From Rhodocyclales bacterium GT-UBC (GTDB lineage: Bacteria > Pseudomonadota > Gammaproteobacteria > Burkholderiales > Rhodocyclaceae), in NCBI GenBank assembly GCA_003583745.1, contig QXPY01000002.1, positions 372,001-436,000 on the forward strand: a stretch of 64,000 nucleotides of DNA, given 5' to 3'. A program made the translations under genes and the position numbers. Within the stretch, counting starts at the first letter, position 1. Each line of letters starts with the position of its first letter. Shown in pieces: positions 9,566 to 17,711 of the stretch. The notes under the pieces are model-generated. The model saw only the letters and a list, made by a program, of their open reading frames with translations. It did no database searches and had not been told where the DNA came from.

Positions 9566-10315
9566 ATGTCTGCCACGCCCCAACGCCAGTTCGCCCTGCA
9601 AGGCGCCGCTGTCATCCTCGTCCTCTCCCTTGCCTGGCCTTATTTCGGCTGGCAGATTGCCGCCCTGCCCTGGCTGGAAACCAGCCTCGCCATCGGTGCC
9701 GTCGCCTTCGTGATGGCGACGCTTTCCCGCCAGCCCTGGTGGTGGCGCCTGATCCATGCCGGCTTCATGCCGCTGGTCTGGGCGACCCAGCGCCTCGAAA
9801 TCGAGCCGGGCTGGTTCCTGCTGGCCTTCATTTCGCTGCAGCTGGTTTATCGCGGCGCGCTGTCCGGCCAGGTCCCGCTCTATCTCTCCAACAAGCAGAC
9901 CGTGGCAGCACTGGCCGAACTGCTCGCCGCCCGCGGCCCCAGCCGCTTTCTCGATCTCGGGGCCGGCGTCGGCAGCACCACGGTGCCGCTCGCCGACCTG
10001 CTGCCGGACAGTCATTTCACCGGTTACGAGAATGCCCCGCTGACCTGGTTCGTCGGACTGATCCTCGGCGTCGGGCGCCCCAACATCCGCTGGCGCTGGG
10101 ATGACCTCTGGCAAGCCAAACTGGGCGAATACGACGTGGTTTACGCCTTCCTCTCGCCGGCCCCGATGGCCAAACTCTGGGATAAGGTGCAGCAGGAGAT
10201 GCAACCGGGCAGCCTGTTCGTCAGCAACAGTTTCCCCGTTCCCGGCGTGACGCCGGACCGGGTCATCGAAGTCGACTGCACGCCGGCTCGCCCGCTCTAC
10301 TGCTACCAACTCTAA
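9566..10315 (+). CDS. membrane-anchored class I SAM-dependent methyltransferase
   Basis: A 249-residue protein with two or three hydrophobic N-terminal helices (about 12-75, with another short hydrophobic stretch to about 100) followed by a Rossmann methyltransferase domain. Motif I is FLDLGAGVGST at about 131-141, the acidic residue ending strand 2 lies in FTGYENAP, and YDVVYAFLSP is the post-motif strand. It sits three bases before a histidine kinase gene, so the two may be co-transcribed. The methyl acceptor is unknown. The membrane anchor suggests a lipid or membrane-associated substrate, but this is inference. Confidence 0.8.
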   Translation: MSATPQRQFALQGAAVILVLSLAWPYFGWQIAALPWLETSLAIGAVAFVMATLSRQPWWWRLIHAGFMPLVWATQRLEIEPGWFLLAFISLQLVYRGALSGQVPLYLSNKQTVAALAELLAARGPSRFLDLGAGVGSTTVPLADLLPDSHFTGYENAPLTWFVGLILGVGRPNIRWRWDDLWQAKLGEYDVVYAFLSPAPMAKLWDKVQQEMQPGSLFVSNSFPVPGVTPDRVIEVDCTPARPLYCYQL

Positions 10316-10318
10316 GCC

Positions 10319-12412
10319 ATGATGCTCAAGCGCAAGCCGGAAACCCTGGCCCTGATCGTTGCGCTGATCGGCACGCTGACCGTTCTTTTCGTTTTCCTGA
10401 CCGACCTGCTGCTCGCCCGGCACCGCGACCTGGAAGCCGGCGAACGCCGCCTGCAGCACTTCGGCATCATGATGGCCGAACACACGGCCCGCGCCTTCGA
10501 GGCCATCGATGTGCTCTTGCGCGAGATGTCTACCGATCTATCGAGCAATCGCCGCAACTGGGAAAAATGGGAGGCCAACCAAGGCTGGGAATACGTCGCA
10601 CAACGCCATTCCCGCGCCATGCCGCAACTGCGGGATCTGATCATTTTCGACCGCTACGGCAACCAGCGCTTCATCTCCACCTACTTCCCTCCCCCTCATA
10701 TCAACGTCAAGGATCGGCCGTACTTTGCCACGCTCGAAGCAGGCAAGGAGGTGGCAACCTACGGCCCTTACATTGGCCGCAATTCCGGACGCTACGGCTA
10801 CGCCATCGGGCGGCGCATCAACGGCGAAAATGGCAGTTTTGCCGGGATCGCCTTCGCCTCGGTCGAGCCGGCCTATCTGCAGGATTTTTGTTGGTCGAAC
10901 CGGCTATCCGACGATTTCGAGGCAGTCCTGATCAATGCCAAAGGCCAAATAGTCGCCTCCTGTCGCCCGACCGATTTGAGCCGGCAATCACCCATACTCG
11001 GCGCCCAGGCCGTAGACGCCCTGTTCGATGGCAACCTCCGTGGCATTCTCCCCGACACCGGCATGGCCAGCGGCAACGATCTGCTGGTTTCGGTATCGCC
11101 GGTCCCCGGCTTTTCCGACCTGCGCATCCTGACCGCGATCCCGGAAGCGACCCTGCTCGCCAGTTGGCGCAGTCGCCTTACCGAACTGAGCACGCTGGCG
11201 CTGCTGGTTACGACCGTGCTACTGGTTGGCGGCCTGCTGGTTCGTCGCCAGGTTCGCGAAATGGCCTCACTTGCCGCCGAACTGGCCGCAGGTCACGAGC
11301 ATCTCGAAGAGCGTGTTCGCCTGGCCACCCAGGAACTAGCCGGGCAGAAGGATGCCGCCGAGCGTGCCAACAAGGCCAAGAGCCGCTTTCTGGCAGCCGC
11401 CAGCCATGACCTGCGACAACCGCTGCACGCCCTGTCGCTCTTTGCTGCCGATCTGCAACGTCAGATCCGCAGCGGCACATCGAATGGTCTTCCCCGCCTG
11501 GCCGAGCAGATATCGACCTCGACTTCCGTGCTCAGCGAACTGCTCGACTCGCTACTCGACATTTCCCGCCTCGACGTTGCCGGCATCAAACCGGAAATTC
11601 GCAACTTCGAACTGGCCCCCATCTTCGAACGGCAGGCAAATTCAACCCGACGCGCTGCGGTAGACCGCAATCTGATGTTGCGCTTCCGGCCAACCACGCT
11701 CTGGCTTGAGTCCGACCCGGTCATGATCGAACGCATGATCGGCAATCTGGTTTCGAATGCCGTGCGCTACACGCCGATCGGCGGCCGGATACTGGTCGAT
11801 GCCCGCAAACGCGGCAACAACGTGCTGATCGAAGTCCGCGACAACGGCATGGGTATTGCACCGGAACACCAGGCGGCCATCTTTGCCGAGTTCTATCAGG
11901 TCGGCAACGCTGCCCGCGAGCAAGACAAGGGACTCGGACTCGGCCTGTCGATCGTCGACCGTCTGGCGCGCGCGCTGAAAATCACTGTCACCCTGTATTC
12001 ACGCCTGGGCGAAGGAACCAACTTCTCGCTGCTGGTTCCGGCCGGTCACCCGCCGCAGCGTGTCATTCCCGAGCCGGCGCAGAGTTCTGCCGGCCATGTA
12101 CACTGTATCGGCCATGACGCAGCCTTGCTCGAATGCATCAAGCTGGCCGAAAGCTGGCATTTCACGGTGACCGTGGATGATGGTGCAGGGCAGGAAGCGT
12201 TGCCCAGGCAGGCCCTGATCGTCACCGATACCAGCCTGATGCACGACATCAGCCGTGAGATGCCCGAAGACGCCCGCCTGATCGTACTGGTCGACAATGC
12301 ACACGCCAGCCTGCCAACCGGTGCGCATGCCTTGCCCCTGCCGATTCGCCCGGCCAAGCTCCGGGCCCTGCTCAATCAGCTTCAGAAAACGTTTTCGAAG
12401 TCGATGCTGTAA
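10319..12412 (+). CDS. sensor histidine kinase with degenerate C-terminal receiver-like domain
   Basis: A 697-residue kinase. A helix at about 12-32 and another at about 287-310 bracket a periplasmic Cache (PDC) sensor. HisKA carries AAASHDLRQPLHALSLF, the H-box of a subfamily usually paired with LuxR-type regulators, and HATPase shows NLVSNAVRYT, DNGMGI and DKGLGLGLSI. The last roughly 110 residues look like a receiver fold (strand ALIVTDTSL, strand ARLIVLVDN, final PIRPAKLRALL), but the acidic pair and the normal conserved Lys of receivers are not evident, so phosphorylation there is doubtful. The 3' end overlaps the convergent LuxR-type gene by 31 bases; that protein is the obvious partner. 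Confidence 0.88.
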   Translation: MMLKRKPETLALIVALIGTLTVLFVFLTDLLLARHRDLEAGERRLQHFGIMMAEHTARAFEAIDVLLREMSTDLSSNRRNWEKWEANQGWEYVAQRHSRAMPQLRDLIIFDRYGNQRFISTYFPPPHINVKDRPYFATLEAGKEVATYGPYIGRNSGRYGYAIGRRINGENGSFAGIAFASVEPAYLQDFCWSNRLSDDFEAVLINAKGQIVASCRPTDLSRQSPILGAQAVDALFDGNLRGILPDTGMASGNDLLVSVSPVPGFSDLRILTAIPEATLLASWRSRLTELSTLALLVTTVLLVGGLLVRRQVREMASLAAELAAGHEHLEERVRLATQELAGQKDAAERANKAKSRFLAAASHDLRQPLHALSLFAADLQRQIRSGTSNGLPRLAEQISTSTSVLSELLDSLLDISRLDVAGIKPEIRNFELAPIFERQANSTRRAAVDRNLMLRFRPTTLWLESDPVMIERMIGNLVSNAVRYTPIGGRILVDARKRGNNVLIEVRDNGMGIAPEHQAAIFAEFYQVGNAAREQDKGLGLGLSIVDRLARALKITVTLYSRLGEGTNFSLLVPAGHPPQRVIPEPAQSSAGHVHCIGHDAALLECIKLAESWHFTVTVDDGAGQEALPRQALIVTDTSLMHDISREMPEDARLIVLVDNAHASLPTGAHALPLPIRPAKLRALLNQLQKTFSKSML

Positions 12413-13044
12413 CGGGCTACGGCGACCAGCGCCTGGGTCCGGCTGGTTACGCCCAGCGCCTTGAACACTGCCGTCGCATGAATCTTCACGGTTCCTTCTG
12501 AAAGGCTCAGTTGTTCGGCGATATCGCGATTCGACAAGCCACGCACCATCAGACAGAGCACCTGCGCCTGACGGTCGGTCAAGCCTACCTCATCGGGGCG
12601 GACGCTGACCTTGGCCGGCGGCACCGGCGTTGCGTCGTCGAGACGGGCGCCATTCTGGCCACTCGGCCGGAAAATGTTGCCGGCCAGCACTTCGCGCACC
12701 GCCGAGAGCAGAGCCTCGCCGGAAAATGCCTTTGGGATGAAACCTGATGCACCGAGATTCATCACCCGGGTAATCGTCGGCGTATCGTCAAATGCCGAAA
12801 CAACCGCCACCGGCATCGCCGGATAACGCCGACGCAGGATATCCAGCCCGGCAAAACCATCGATCCCGGGCAGCGCCAGATCGAGCAGCACGAGGTCGAA
12901 TTCGTCCTCGGCATCAAGCACGGTCAGGGCCGACTCGAAATCGGCACTTTCGAAAACCGTGGTTCCTTCTTCAATCTGTCCAAGCAGGCGCACCAAGCCT
13001 TCGCGGACCAGCGCATGATCTTCAACCACAAGCAACTTGAGCAT
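12382..13044 (-). CDS. NarL/LuxR-family response regulator
   Basis: A 220-residue regulator. The receiver domain has the acidic pair E8-D9, phospho-acceptor D55 in LVLLDLALPG and K105 in GFIPKA. The C-terminal LuxR helix-turn-helix reads LTDRQAQVLCLMVRGLSNRD then IAEQLSLSEGTVKIH. ATG at 13044 has a G-rich stretch just upstream. It is convergent with, and overlaps, the histidine kinase gene ending at 12412, so the pair probably forms one two-component system. The targets are unknown. The phaM gene starts 89 bases away on the other strand, so the two share an upstream region. Confidence 0.92.
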   Translation of the reverse strand: MLKLLVVEDHALVREGLVRLLGQIEEGTTVFESADFESALTVLDAEDEFDLVLLDLALPGIDGFAGLDILRRRYPAMPVAVVSAFDDTPTITRVMNLGASGFIPKAFSGEALLSAVREVLAGNIFRPSGQNGARLDDATPVPPAKVSVRPDEVGLTDRQAQVLCLMVRGLSNRDIAEQLSLSEGTVKIHATAVFKALGVTSRTQALVAVARYSIDFENVF

Positions 13045-13133
13045 TCGACCCCCCTCGTTAACCGGCCGCTAATTTATCATTTTGTCTTACGAAGTGGTTT
13101 AAGATGTTGTAATACATCCAAAAGGAGAGAGAC

Positions 13134-13595
13134 ATGTCGAACGAACAACTCAACGACCCACTCAACTTTGTACGCAACATCTGGGGCAACATGGGTTTCT
13201 CCCTCCCCGGCATGGTCGCTCCCACTTTTGATGTCGATGAACTCGACAAGCGCATCAAGGACATGAAGGCTGTCGAAGGCTGGCTGCGCATGAATCTGTC
13301 GATGCTGCAAATGACCATCCAGAGCCTGGAAATGCAGCGCACCACGGTATCCACCGTACAGGCGATGAGCAAAATGGCATCCGATACCGCCAAGTCGATG
13401 GCCGCCGGCAGCTCCCAGGAAGCGGCAGCAGCCCCGGAGCAGAACGCTTTTTCGGAAGCCGCGATGTGGCCGTGGCAGATGATGCAGCAGATGCGCGAAC
13501 AAATGCAGCAGTCGGCCGAGGCAGCCGTTGCCGCGGCCAGCGAAGCGGCGACAACCCAGAGCGAAAAGCCGGCCGCCCGCCGCGCCAAAAAATAG
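13134..13595 (+). CDS. phaM: PhaM-type polyhydroxyalkanoate granule regulatory protein
   Basis: A 153-residue phasin-like protein matching PhaM of Cupriavidus. In that organism PhaM activates PHA synthase and links granules to the nucleoid. Recognised from the N-terminal NIWGNMGFSLPGMVAPTFD, then DELDKRIKDMKAVEGWLRMN, and a helical middle rich in Gln and Met. The tail ends EKPAARRAKK, a short version of the Lys/Arg/Ala-rich DNA-binding tail of PhaM. A strong AAGGAGAG lies just before the ATG. No pha synthase genes are in the window. Its stop is 11 bases from the convergent AEC gene. Confidence 0.85.
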   Translation: MSNEQLNDPLNFVRNIWGNMGFSLPGMVAPTFDVDELDKRIKDMKAVEGWLRMNLSMLQMTIQSLEMQRTTVSTVQAMSKMASDTAKSMAAGSSQEAAAAPEQNAFSEAAMWPWQMMQQMREQMQQSAEAAVAAASEAATTQSEKPAARRAKK

Positions 13596-13606
13596 TCGGC
13601 GAGTAA

Positions 13607-14503
13607 TCAGCCGGCCAGCCACGCTGCCCACAAGGGCAGCGTCAGCATCGAAGCCAGCGTGGTCGCCGAAATCAGCCAGGCCACGCTGCGCCCATCGCCG
13701 CCCATGCGCATGGCCAGAATGTAGGCCGACGAGGCGGTCGGCAACGCGGCAAACAGCACCACCACCTGGTAATTGACGCCGCCCAGGCCGAACAGGCGAC
13801 CGACCAGCGCCGCAATCACCGGCAAGGCGAGCAATTTGACGCCGAGCAACCACAGCGAGATGCCCCGCACGCCGGGCGTGCTTTCCAGCCGCAGAGCCGC
13901 ACCGACGGTAATCAGGCCGAGCGCGATCGAGGCATCGGCCAGGCGCTGCAGGAAGGCCTGCAACGGCGCGGGCGGCACGACGCCGGCCAAATTCAGCATG
14001 AAACCGGCGACCGTCCCCCAGATCAGGGGATTGCGTGCCACCTCGCGCCACAGGCCGACTTCACCATGCCGCGCCAGCATCCATACCGAAACCAGATTGG
14101 CCACCGGTACGGCAGCGCCGACGATCAGCCCCATGGTGGCGATGCCCGGCGAACCGAACAACATGCCGGCCACGGCCAGCGCGATGTAGGAATTGAAACG
14201 GTAGCCGCACTGGAAGACCGAGGCGAAGGTCAATGCCGGCAGGCGGGCCAGCGGCCGGGCCAGTGCGCCGAGCAGCATGCCGCCGGCCATCGCCGCCAGG
14301 GCGGTGGCGAGCAGGGGCATGGCGGCCGCCAGGTCGAGCCGGGTCTTGACGATGGCATTGATCAGCAAGGCCGGGAAGAGAATGAAATAGACCAGTTTCT
14401 CGACGCCGTTCCAGAAATGGTCACCCAGGTGCATCCAGCGGCGGATGCCGGCACCGAGCAGGATCAGCGCAAAGTCGGGGAGAAGCAGCAAGGCGGTATT
14501 CAT
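13607..14503 (-). CDS. AEC-family (auxin efflux carrier-like) membrane transporter
   Basis: A 298-residue integral membrane protein with about ten hydrophobic helices across its whole length, matching the AEC/Mem_trans family of secondary transporters. Family-like stretches include FQCGYRFNSYIALA after helix 4 and LPTASSAYILAMRMGGD in the C-terminal half, the part that lines the transport path in this family. Bacterial members export or import small organic acids such as malate, but the substrate cannot be told here. Divergent from the nfeD-like gene and convergent with phaM. Confidence 0.85.
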   Translation of the reverse strand: MNTALLLLPDFALILLGAGIRRWMHLGDHFWNGVEKLVYFILFPALLINAIVKTRLDLAAAMPLLATALAAMAGGMLLGALARPLARLPALTFASVFQCGYRFNSYIALAVAGMLFGSPGIATMGLIVGAAVPVANLVSVWMLARHGEVGLWREVARNPLIWGTVAGFMLNLAGVVPPAPLQAFLQRLADASIALGLITVGAALRLESTPGVRGISLWLLGVKLLALPVIAALVGRLFGLGGVNYQVVVLFAALPTASSAYILAMRMGGDGRSVAWLISATTLASMLTLPLWAAWLAG

Positions 14504-14599
14504 CGCCGCATTCTAGTGGCAGCGGTGATTCGCCCCAAGCCACAAAGATGCTTGACCGCCCCCGGCAAACCCGAAATACTCGGCAAAAAGGAGAAGCTC

Positions 14600-15043
14600 A
14601 TGCAATTCGAATGGTGGGTCTGGATCGTCGGCGGTATCGGGTTGATCCTGGCCGAGCTCATCGTACCGTCGTTCTTCGTCATCTGGTTCGGCCTCGGGGC
14701 CTTGCTCGTCGGGCTGCTCGCCCTGCTTCTGCCAGAACTGTCGCTGACCGCCCAGCTGGCTACCTGGACAATTGCCTCGCTGGCCATGGTCGTGCTCTGG
14801 TTCAAGGTCTTCAAGCAGAGCTTCAACAAGACGCGGGTCGGCACGGCCGATGGCGACGTGATCGGTGAAATCGGCTTGCTGGTCGGTGCGGTCGCCCCCT
14901 TCCAGCGCGGCAAGGTGCGTTTTCAGCGACCGATCCTCGGTGCCGAAGAATGGGTCTGCCTGGCCGATACGGCGATTGCCGCCGGCGAGCGGGTTCGGGT
15001 CATTGCGGTCGAAGGCAGTTTTCTCAAGGTCAGCAAGGCTTAA
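14600..15043 (+). CDS. NfeD-family membrane protein
   Basis: A 147-residue protein with three or four N-terminal transmembrane helices (WWVWIVGGIGLILAEL, then FVIWFGLGALLVG and further) and a C-terminal OB-fold domain containing GEIGLLVGAV and GEEW-like GAEEWVCLAD. Short NfeD proteins pair with SPFH/stomatin proteins, which is the case here: the SPFH gene starts 12 bases downstream. The ATG at 14600 is preceded by AAAGGAG; longer in-frame extensions upstream run antisense into the AEC gene and are rejected. Likely role is membrane microdomain organisation or quality control. Confidence 0.88.
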   Translation: MQFEWWVWIVGGIGLILAELIVPSFFVIWFGLGALLVGLLALLLPELSLTAQLATWTIASLAMVVLWFKVFKQSFNKTRVGTADGDVIGEIGLLVGAVAPFQRGKVRFQRPILGAEEWVCLADTAIAAGERVRVIAVEGSFLKVSKA

Positions 15044-15055
15044 GGAGCAGGCAAC

Positions 15056-15916
15056 ATGGATATCAGCGCAGGATTCGTCGTCGTTCTGGCCATACTGGTC
15101 TTTGTCGTGGTCACCATCGCCAAGGGCGTGCGCATCGTGCCGCAGGGCGAGGAATGGATCGTCGAACGGCTGGGCAAGTACCACGGCACCCTCAAGCCGG
15201 GCCTCAACATCGTCATCCCCTACCTCGACCGCATCGCTTACCAGCTGGTCACCAAGGACATCATCCTCGACGTCCAGGAGCAGGAAGTGATCACCCGCGA
15301 CAACGCGGTGATCCTGACCAACGCCATCGCTTTCATCAAGGTCACCGACCCGGTCAAGGCGGTTTATGGGGTGACCGATTTTTCGGAAGCCATCCGCAAC
15401 CTGATCATGACCACGCTACGCTCGATTGTCGGCGAGATGGAACTCGACGAGGCGCTGTCCTCGCGGGACAAGATCAAGGCCCGGCTGCGCGAGAGCATTG
15501 CCGACGAAGCCGTGGACTGGGGTCTGACCGTCAAGTCGGTGGAGATCCAGGACATCAAGCCTTCCGAATCGATGCAACGCGCCATGGAAATGCAGGCCGC
15601 CGCCGAACGCGAACGGAAAGCCGTCGTCACCAAGTCGGAAGGCGCCAAGCAATCGGCCATCCTGGAAGCCGAAGCCCGCCTCGAATCGGCCAAGCGTGAC
15701 GCCAACGCCCAGGTCATGCTGGCCGAAGCCTCGGCCGAGGCGATCCGCCGCATCACTGCCGCCATCGGCGAGCAGACCGGTCCGATGTCCTACATGCTGG
15801 GCGAAAAGTACATTGCGGCGCTGGAACGGATGGGCGAGAAGGACAACGCCAAAGTCGTCGTCCTCCCCGCCGACCTCCAGGAAGCGGTGCGCGGCCTGTT
15901 CGGGCGCAAGGGCTGA
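15056..15916 (+). CDS. SPFH-domain stomatin-like membrane protein (QmcA type)
   Basis: A 286-residue stomatin/prohibitin homologue. One N-terminal helix (about 6-24) is followed by the SPFH domain beginning VRIVPQGEEWIVERLGKY, then an Ala/Glu-rich coiled coil (about 180-240) used for oligomerisation. AGGAG lies 7 bases before the ATG, and the gene forms a two-gene unit with nfeD. Such pairs build large membrane rings, sometimes with FtsH or other proteases. It is convergent with the tautomerase gene, with only three bases between stops. Confidence 0.9.
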   Translation: MDISAGFVVVLAILVFVVVTIAKGVRIVPQGEEWIVERLGKYHGTLKPGLNIVIPYLDRIAYQLVTKDIILDVQEQEVITRDNAVILTNAIAFIKVTDPVKAVYGVTDFSEAIRNLIMTTLRSIVGEMELDEALSSRDKIKARLRESIADEAVDWGLTVKSVEIQDIKPSESMQRAMEMQAAAERERKAVVTKSEGAKQSAILEAEARLESAKRDANAQVMLAEASAEAIRRITAAIGEQTGPMSYMLGEKYIAALERMGEKDNAKVVVLPADLQEAVRGLFGRKG

Positions 15917-15919
15917 GGA

Positions 15920-16315
15920 TCAGGCGGCGCGCTGGAAGCGATATTCCTGGGTCAGGCCGCCATAGCCATAGGCGGTCGGCCGCACGTCATGCACGTGAAT
16001 GTAGCTCTCGGCATGCAGATCGCCGAGCAATGCGGCGAACGCGGCAAACACCTCGGCGATGTAGCGCGCCTTTTCCTGTTTGGTATTGGTCTCGTCGACA
16101 ATCTTGATGTCGAGGAAAAAGCTCCGCTTGCCCTGCTCGGCCAGGCTTTGTCCGGCAACAATCCAGTCGGCCGGGTCGATGTAATCGATGGCGATGGCCG
16201 TCACCTCCCGCTTCTTGTGCAGGATGCGGCTGGTGTGTTCGAGCAGCAGATCGGCAATCGCCCGGGTCAGGGCCGGGCTTTTCTGTGCGCTGACTTTGAC
16301 ATTGAGTATCGGCAT
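15920..16315 (-). CDS. tautomerase-superfamily protein (last gene of LysR-linked operon)
   Basis: A 131-residue tautomerase-like protein. Members use the N-terminal Pro exposed after Met removal as the catalytic base, and the chain from the second ATG (16315) begins MPILNV. An ATG two codons earlier (16321) overlaps the DUF4865 stop as ATGA, but there AGGAG would be only two bases away, whereas it is eight from 16315. Both the spacing and the Pro-1 rule favour 16315. Contains IDYIDPADWIVAG and a C-terminal half typical of the one-per-chain long tautomerases. Substrate unknown. Confidence 0.8.
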   Translation of the reverse strand: MPILNVKVSAQKSPALTRAIADLLLEHTSRILHKKREVTAIAIDYIDPADWIVAGQSLAEQGKRSFFLDIKIVDETNTKQEKARYIAEVFAAFAALLGDLHAESYIHVHDVRPTAYGYGGLTQEYRFQRAA

Positions 16316-16317
16316 GC

Positions 16318-16884
16318 TCATTTCTCCTCATTGAACAATTGATCAAAAACAATCGGTCCCTGCTTCGGCAAGGACGCGCCGGGCGACAAATGCCCGAGTT
16401 CGTACAACTGCTGTCCGGCCGCAATCACGGCTGGGCGCTGCGCCGAGAGCCGTAACACCACCTGCCCCCAGGTGGTCGGCTCGAAGCCGGTCAAGAAGCT
16501 GTCTTCGCCGCCCCCATCCGGTTCGATGGGAAGGCCGGCAATGCGCAGCATTGCCCAGCGAGCGGCGCGTATATCAGCCGTCCCTGCCAGCCGGCTGACC
16601 CACCAGACGCGTACCGCCGGCCGCCCGAAATCGGCCGACAGACGGGCAAAACCGGGTCCATCGAGAAACGCGCCCAGACTCCGGTGATCGGCCCACAGGT
16701 AGAAGGCGGCATAGCGATTGGTCTCGCCATCGTGCCCGGCGCGCTGGCGGTCGGCATGCAGGTAGGCCTTGAACAGCAGGCCGGGGTAGCCGTCCATCAA
16801 GCTGCCTTTACTGGCGATCCGCTGGCGGATCACCGCCATGTCGTAATCGGCAGGCAGGGTGACGGCATAGTGCATGGCAAGCAT
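16318..16884 (-). CDS. DUF4865-family protein
   Basis: A 188-residue protein recognised as DUF4865 by its opening MHYAVTLPADYDMAVIRQRI and the downstream YPGLLFKAYL and NRYAAFYLWAD. This family has no assigned biochemical role that I know of. The first half resembles a small-ligand or dimeric alpha-beta barrel-like fold, but I cannot prove that. The operon position between two tautomerase genes and next to a carboxymuconolactone decarboxylase-like gene suggests a role in handling a small keto or enol compound. GAGGAG precedes the ATG at 16884. Confidence 0.75.
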   Translation of the reverse strand: MLAMHYAVTLPADYDMAVIRQRIASKGSLMDGYPGLLFKAYLHADRQRAGHDGETNRYAAFYLWADHRSLGAFLDGPGFARLSADFGRPAVRVWWVSRLAGTADIRAARWAMLRIAGLPIEPDGGGEDSFLTGFEPTTWGQVVLRLSAQRPAVIAAGQQLYELGHLSPGASLPKQGPIVFDQLFNEEK

Positions 16885-16893
16885 GGCGTCTCC

Positions 16894-17277
16894 TCAGTTG
16901 AGCAAGGTGGCGAGGCCGTCGCCGAACGACCAGTCCTCGGGCTGGTTGCTGGTGATGACGACCATGATGTCGGCAGCGGCGATCCCCGGTGCGATAGCCA
17001 GCAAGTCGGCCAGCCGGCGATAGAAAGCCTGTTTGACCGCCGGGCCACGCGGTCGGCCGCCGGTGATTTCGAACAGTACCCAATCGTCGCTGCGCGGCCC
17101 GGCTAGGTAATCGCGGTCGAAAACCCGCTCCCCGGCGGCCTTCTGATCGATGACCTGAAAACGATCCGCCGGCGGCACCTCGAAAGCCTCGACCAGCGCC
17201 TGATGCAGGCTGTCCGACAAGGCCGCCAGCCAGGCAGCGTCATGGCCGCGGCGCAGCGTGATACGGCTCAGCGGCAT
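16894..17277 (-). CDS. tautomerase-superfamily protein
   Basis: A 127-residue protein starting MPLSRITLRRGHD, so Pro is exposed after Met removal as in 4-oxalocrotonate tautomerase relatives. The C-terminal half includes VVITSNQPEDWSFGDG, which is family-like. The ATG at 17277 is one base after the TGA of the upstream gene and is preceded by GGAGGTG, so the two are translationally linked; a longer upstream frame reads out of phase through the decarboxylase-like gene and is rejected. Second gene of the four-gene operon. The substrate is unknown. Confidence 0.82.
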   Translation of the reverse strand: MPLSRITLRRGHDAAWLAALSDSLHQALVEAFEVPPADRFQVIDQKAAGERVFDRDYLAGPRSDDWVLFEITGGRPRGPAVKQAFYRRLADLLAIAPGIAAADIMVVITSNQPEDWSFGDGLATLLN

Positions 17278-17278
17278 C

Positions 17279-17605
17279 TCACACCTCCCCGGCCGGCACG
17301 GGCAAGCTGGCCAGCAGGCCCATGGCCGAATGCGCCGTCGGCCAGCCCGAATAGAAGGCGAGATGGGTGATAACCTCGGCCAGTTCCTGGCGGCGGATGC
17401 CGTTGTCGATCGCCCGTCCGAGATGGAAAGGCAACTGTTCCAGCCGGTAGAGGGCGACCAGCGCCGCCACGGTGACCAGGCTGCGCTCGCGTGGCGACAA
17501 CTCGCTGCGCGCCCAGATGTCGCCAAACAGCACATCGTCGGTCAACTGGGCCAGTTTGGGGGCCAGCTCACCCATTGCCTGCTGGCCATAGCTTGTCTTC
17601 GTCAT
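17279..17605 (-). CDS. carboxymuconolactone decarboxylase-family protein
   Basis: A 108-residue AhpD-like helical protein. The core ELSPRERSLVTVAALVALYR and HLGRAIDNGIRRQELAEVIT match the CMD family. It has no CxxC, so it is not an AhpD-type peroxidase and is closer to the decarboxylase-like or unknown-function branch. First gene of the operon, with GGAG before the ATG at 17605. The divergent LysR gene 106 bases away is the likely regulator. Confidence 0.85.
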   Translation of the reverse strand: MTKTSYGQQAMGELAPKLAQLTDDVLFGDIWARSELSPRERSLVTVAALVALYRLEQLPFHLGRAIDNGIRRQELAEVITHLAFYSGWPTAHSAMGLLASLPVPAGEV

Positions 17606-17677
17606 GATTCGATCTCCATTCGATGATTGACAAGCGCTACCTTACCGACCGATCATGATCCCGAATATCAGATAGTT

Positions 17678-17694
17678 TTGAATAAACAATTCAA
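17678..17694. promoter_or_regulatory. inverted repeat, probable LysR operator
   Basis: TTGAAT-aaaca-ATTCAA, a perfect six-base inverted repeat in an AT-rich stretch between the divergent LysR gene and the decarboxylase/tautomerase operon. The size and placement fit a LysR-type regulator binding site, about 20 bases before the LysR ATG. Confidence 0.55.
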
Positions 17695-17711
17695 TTTTTT
17701 GGGACGATTAA

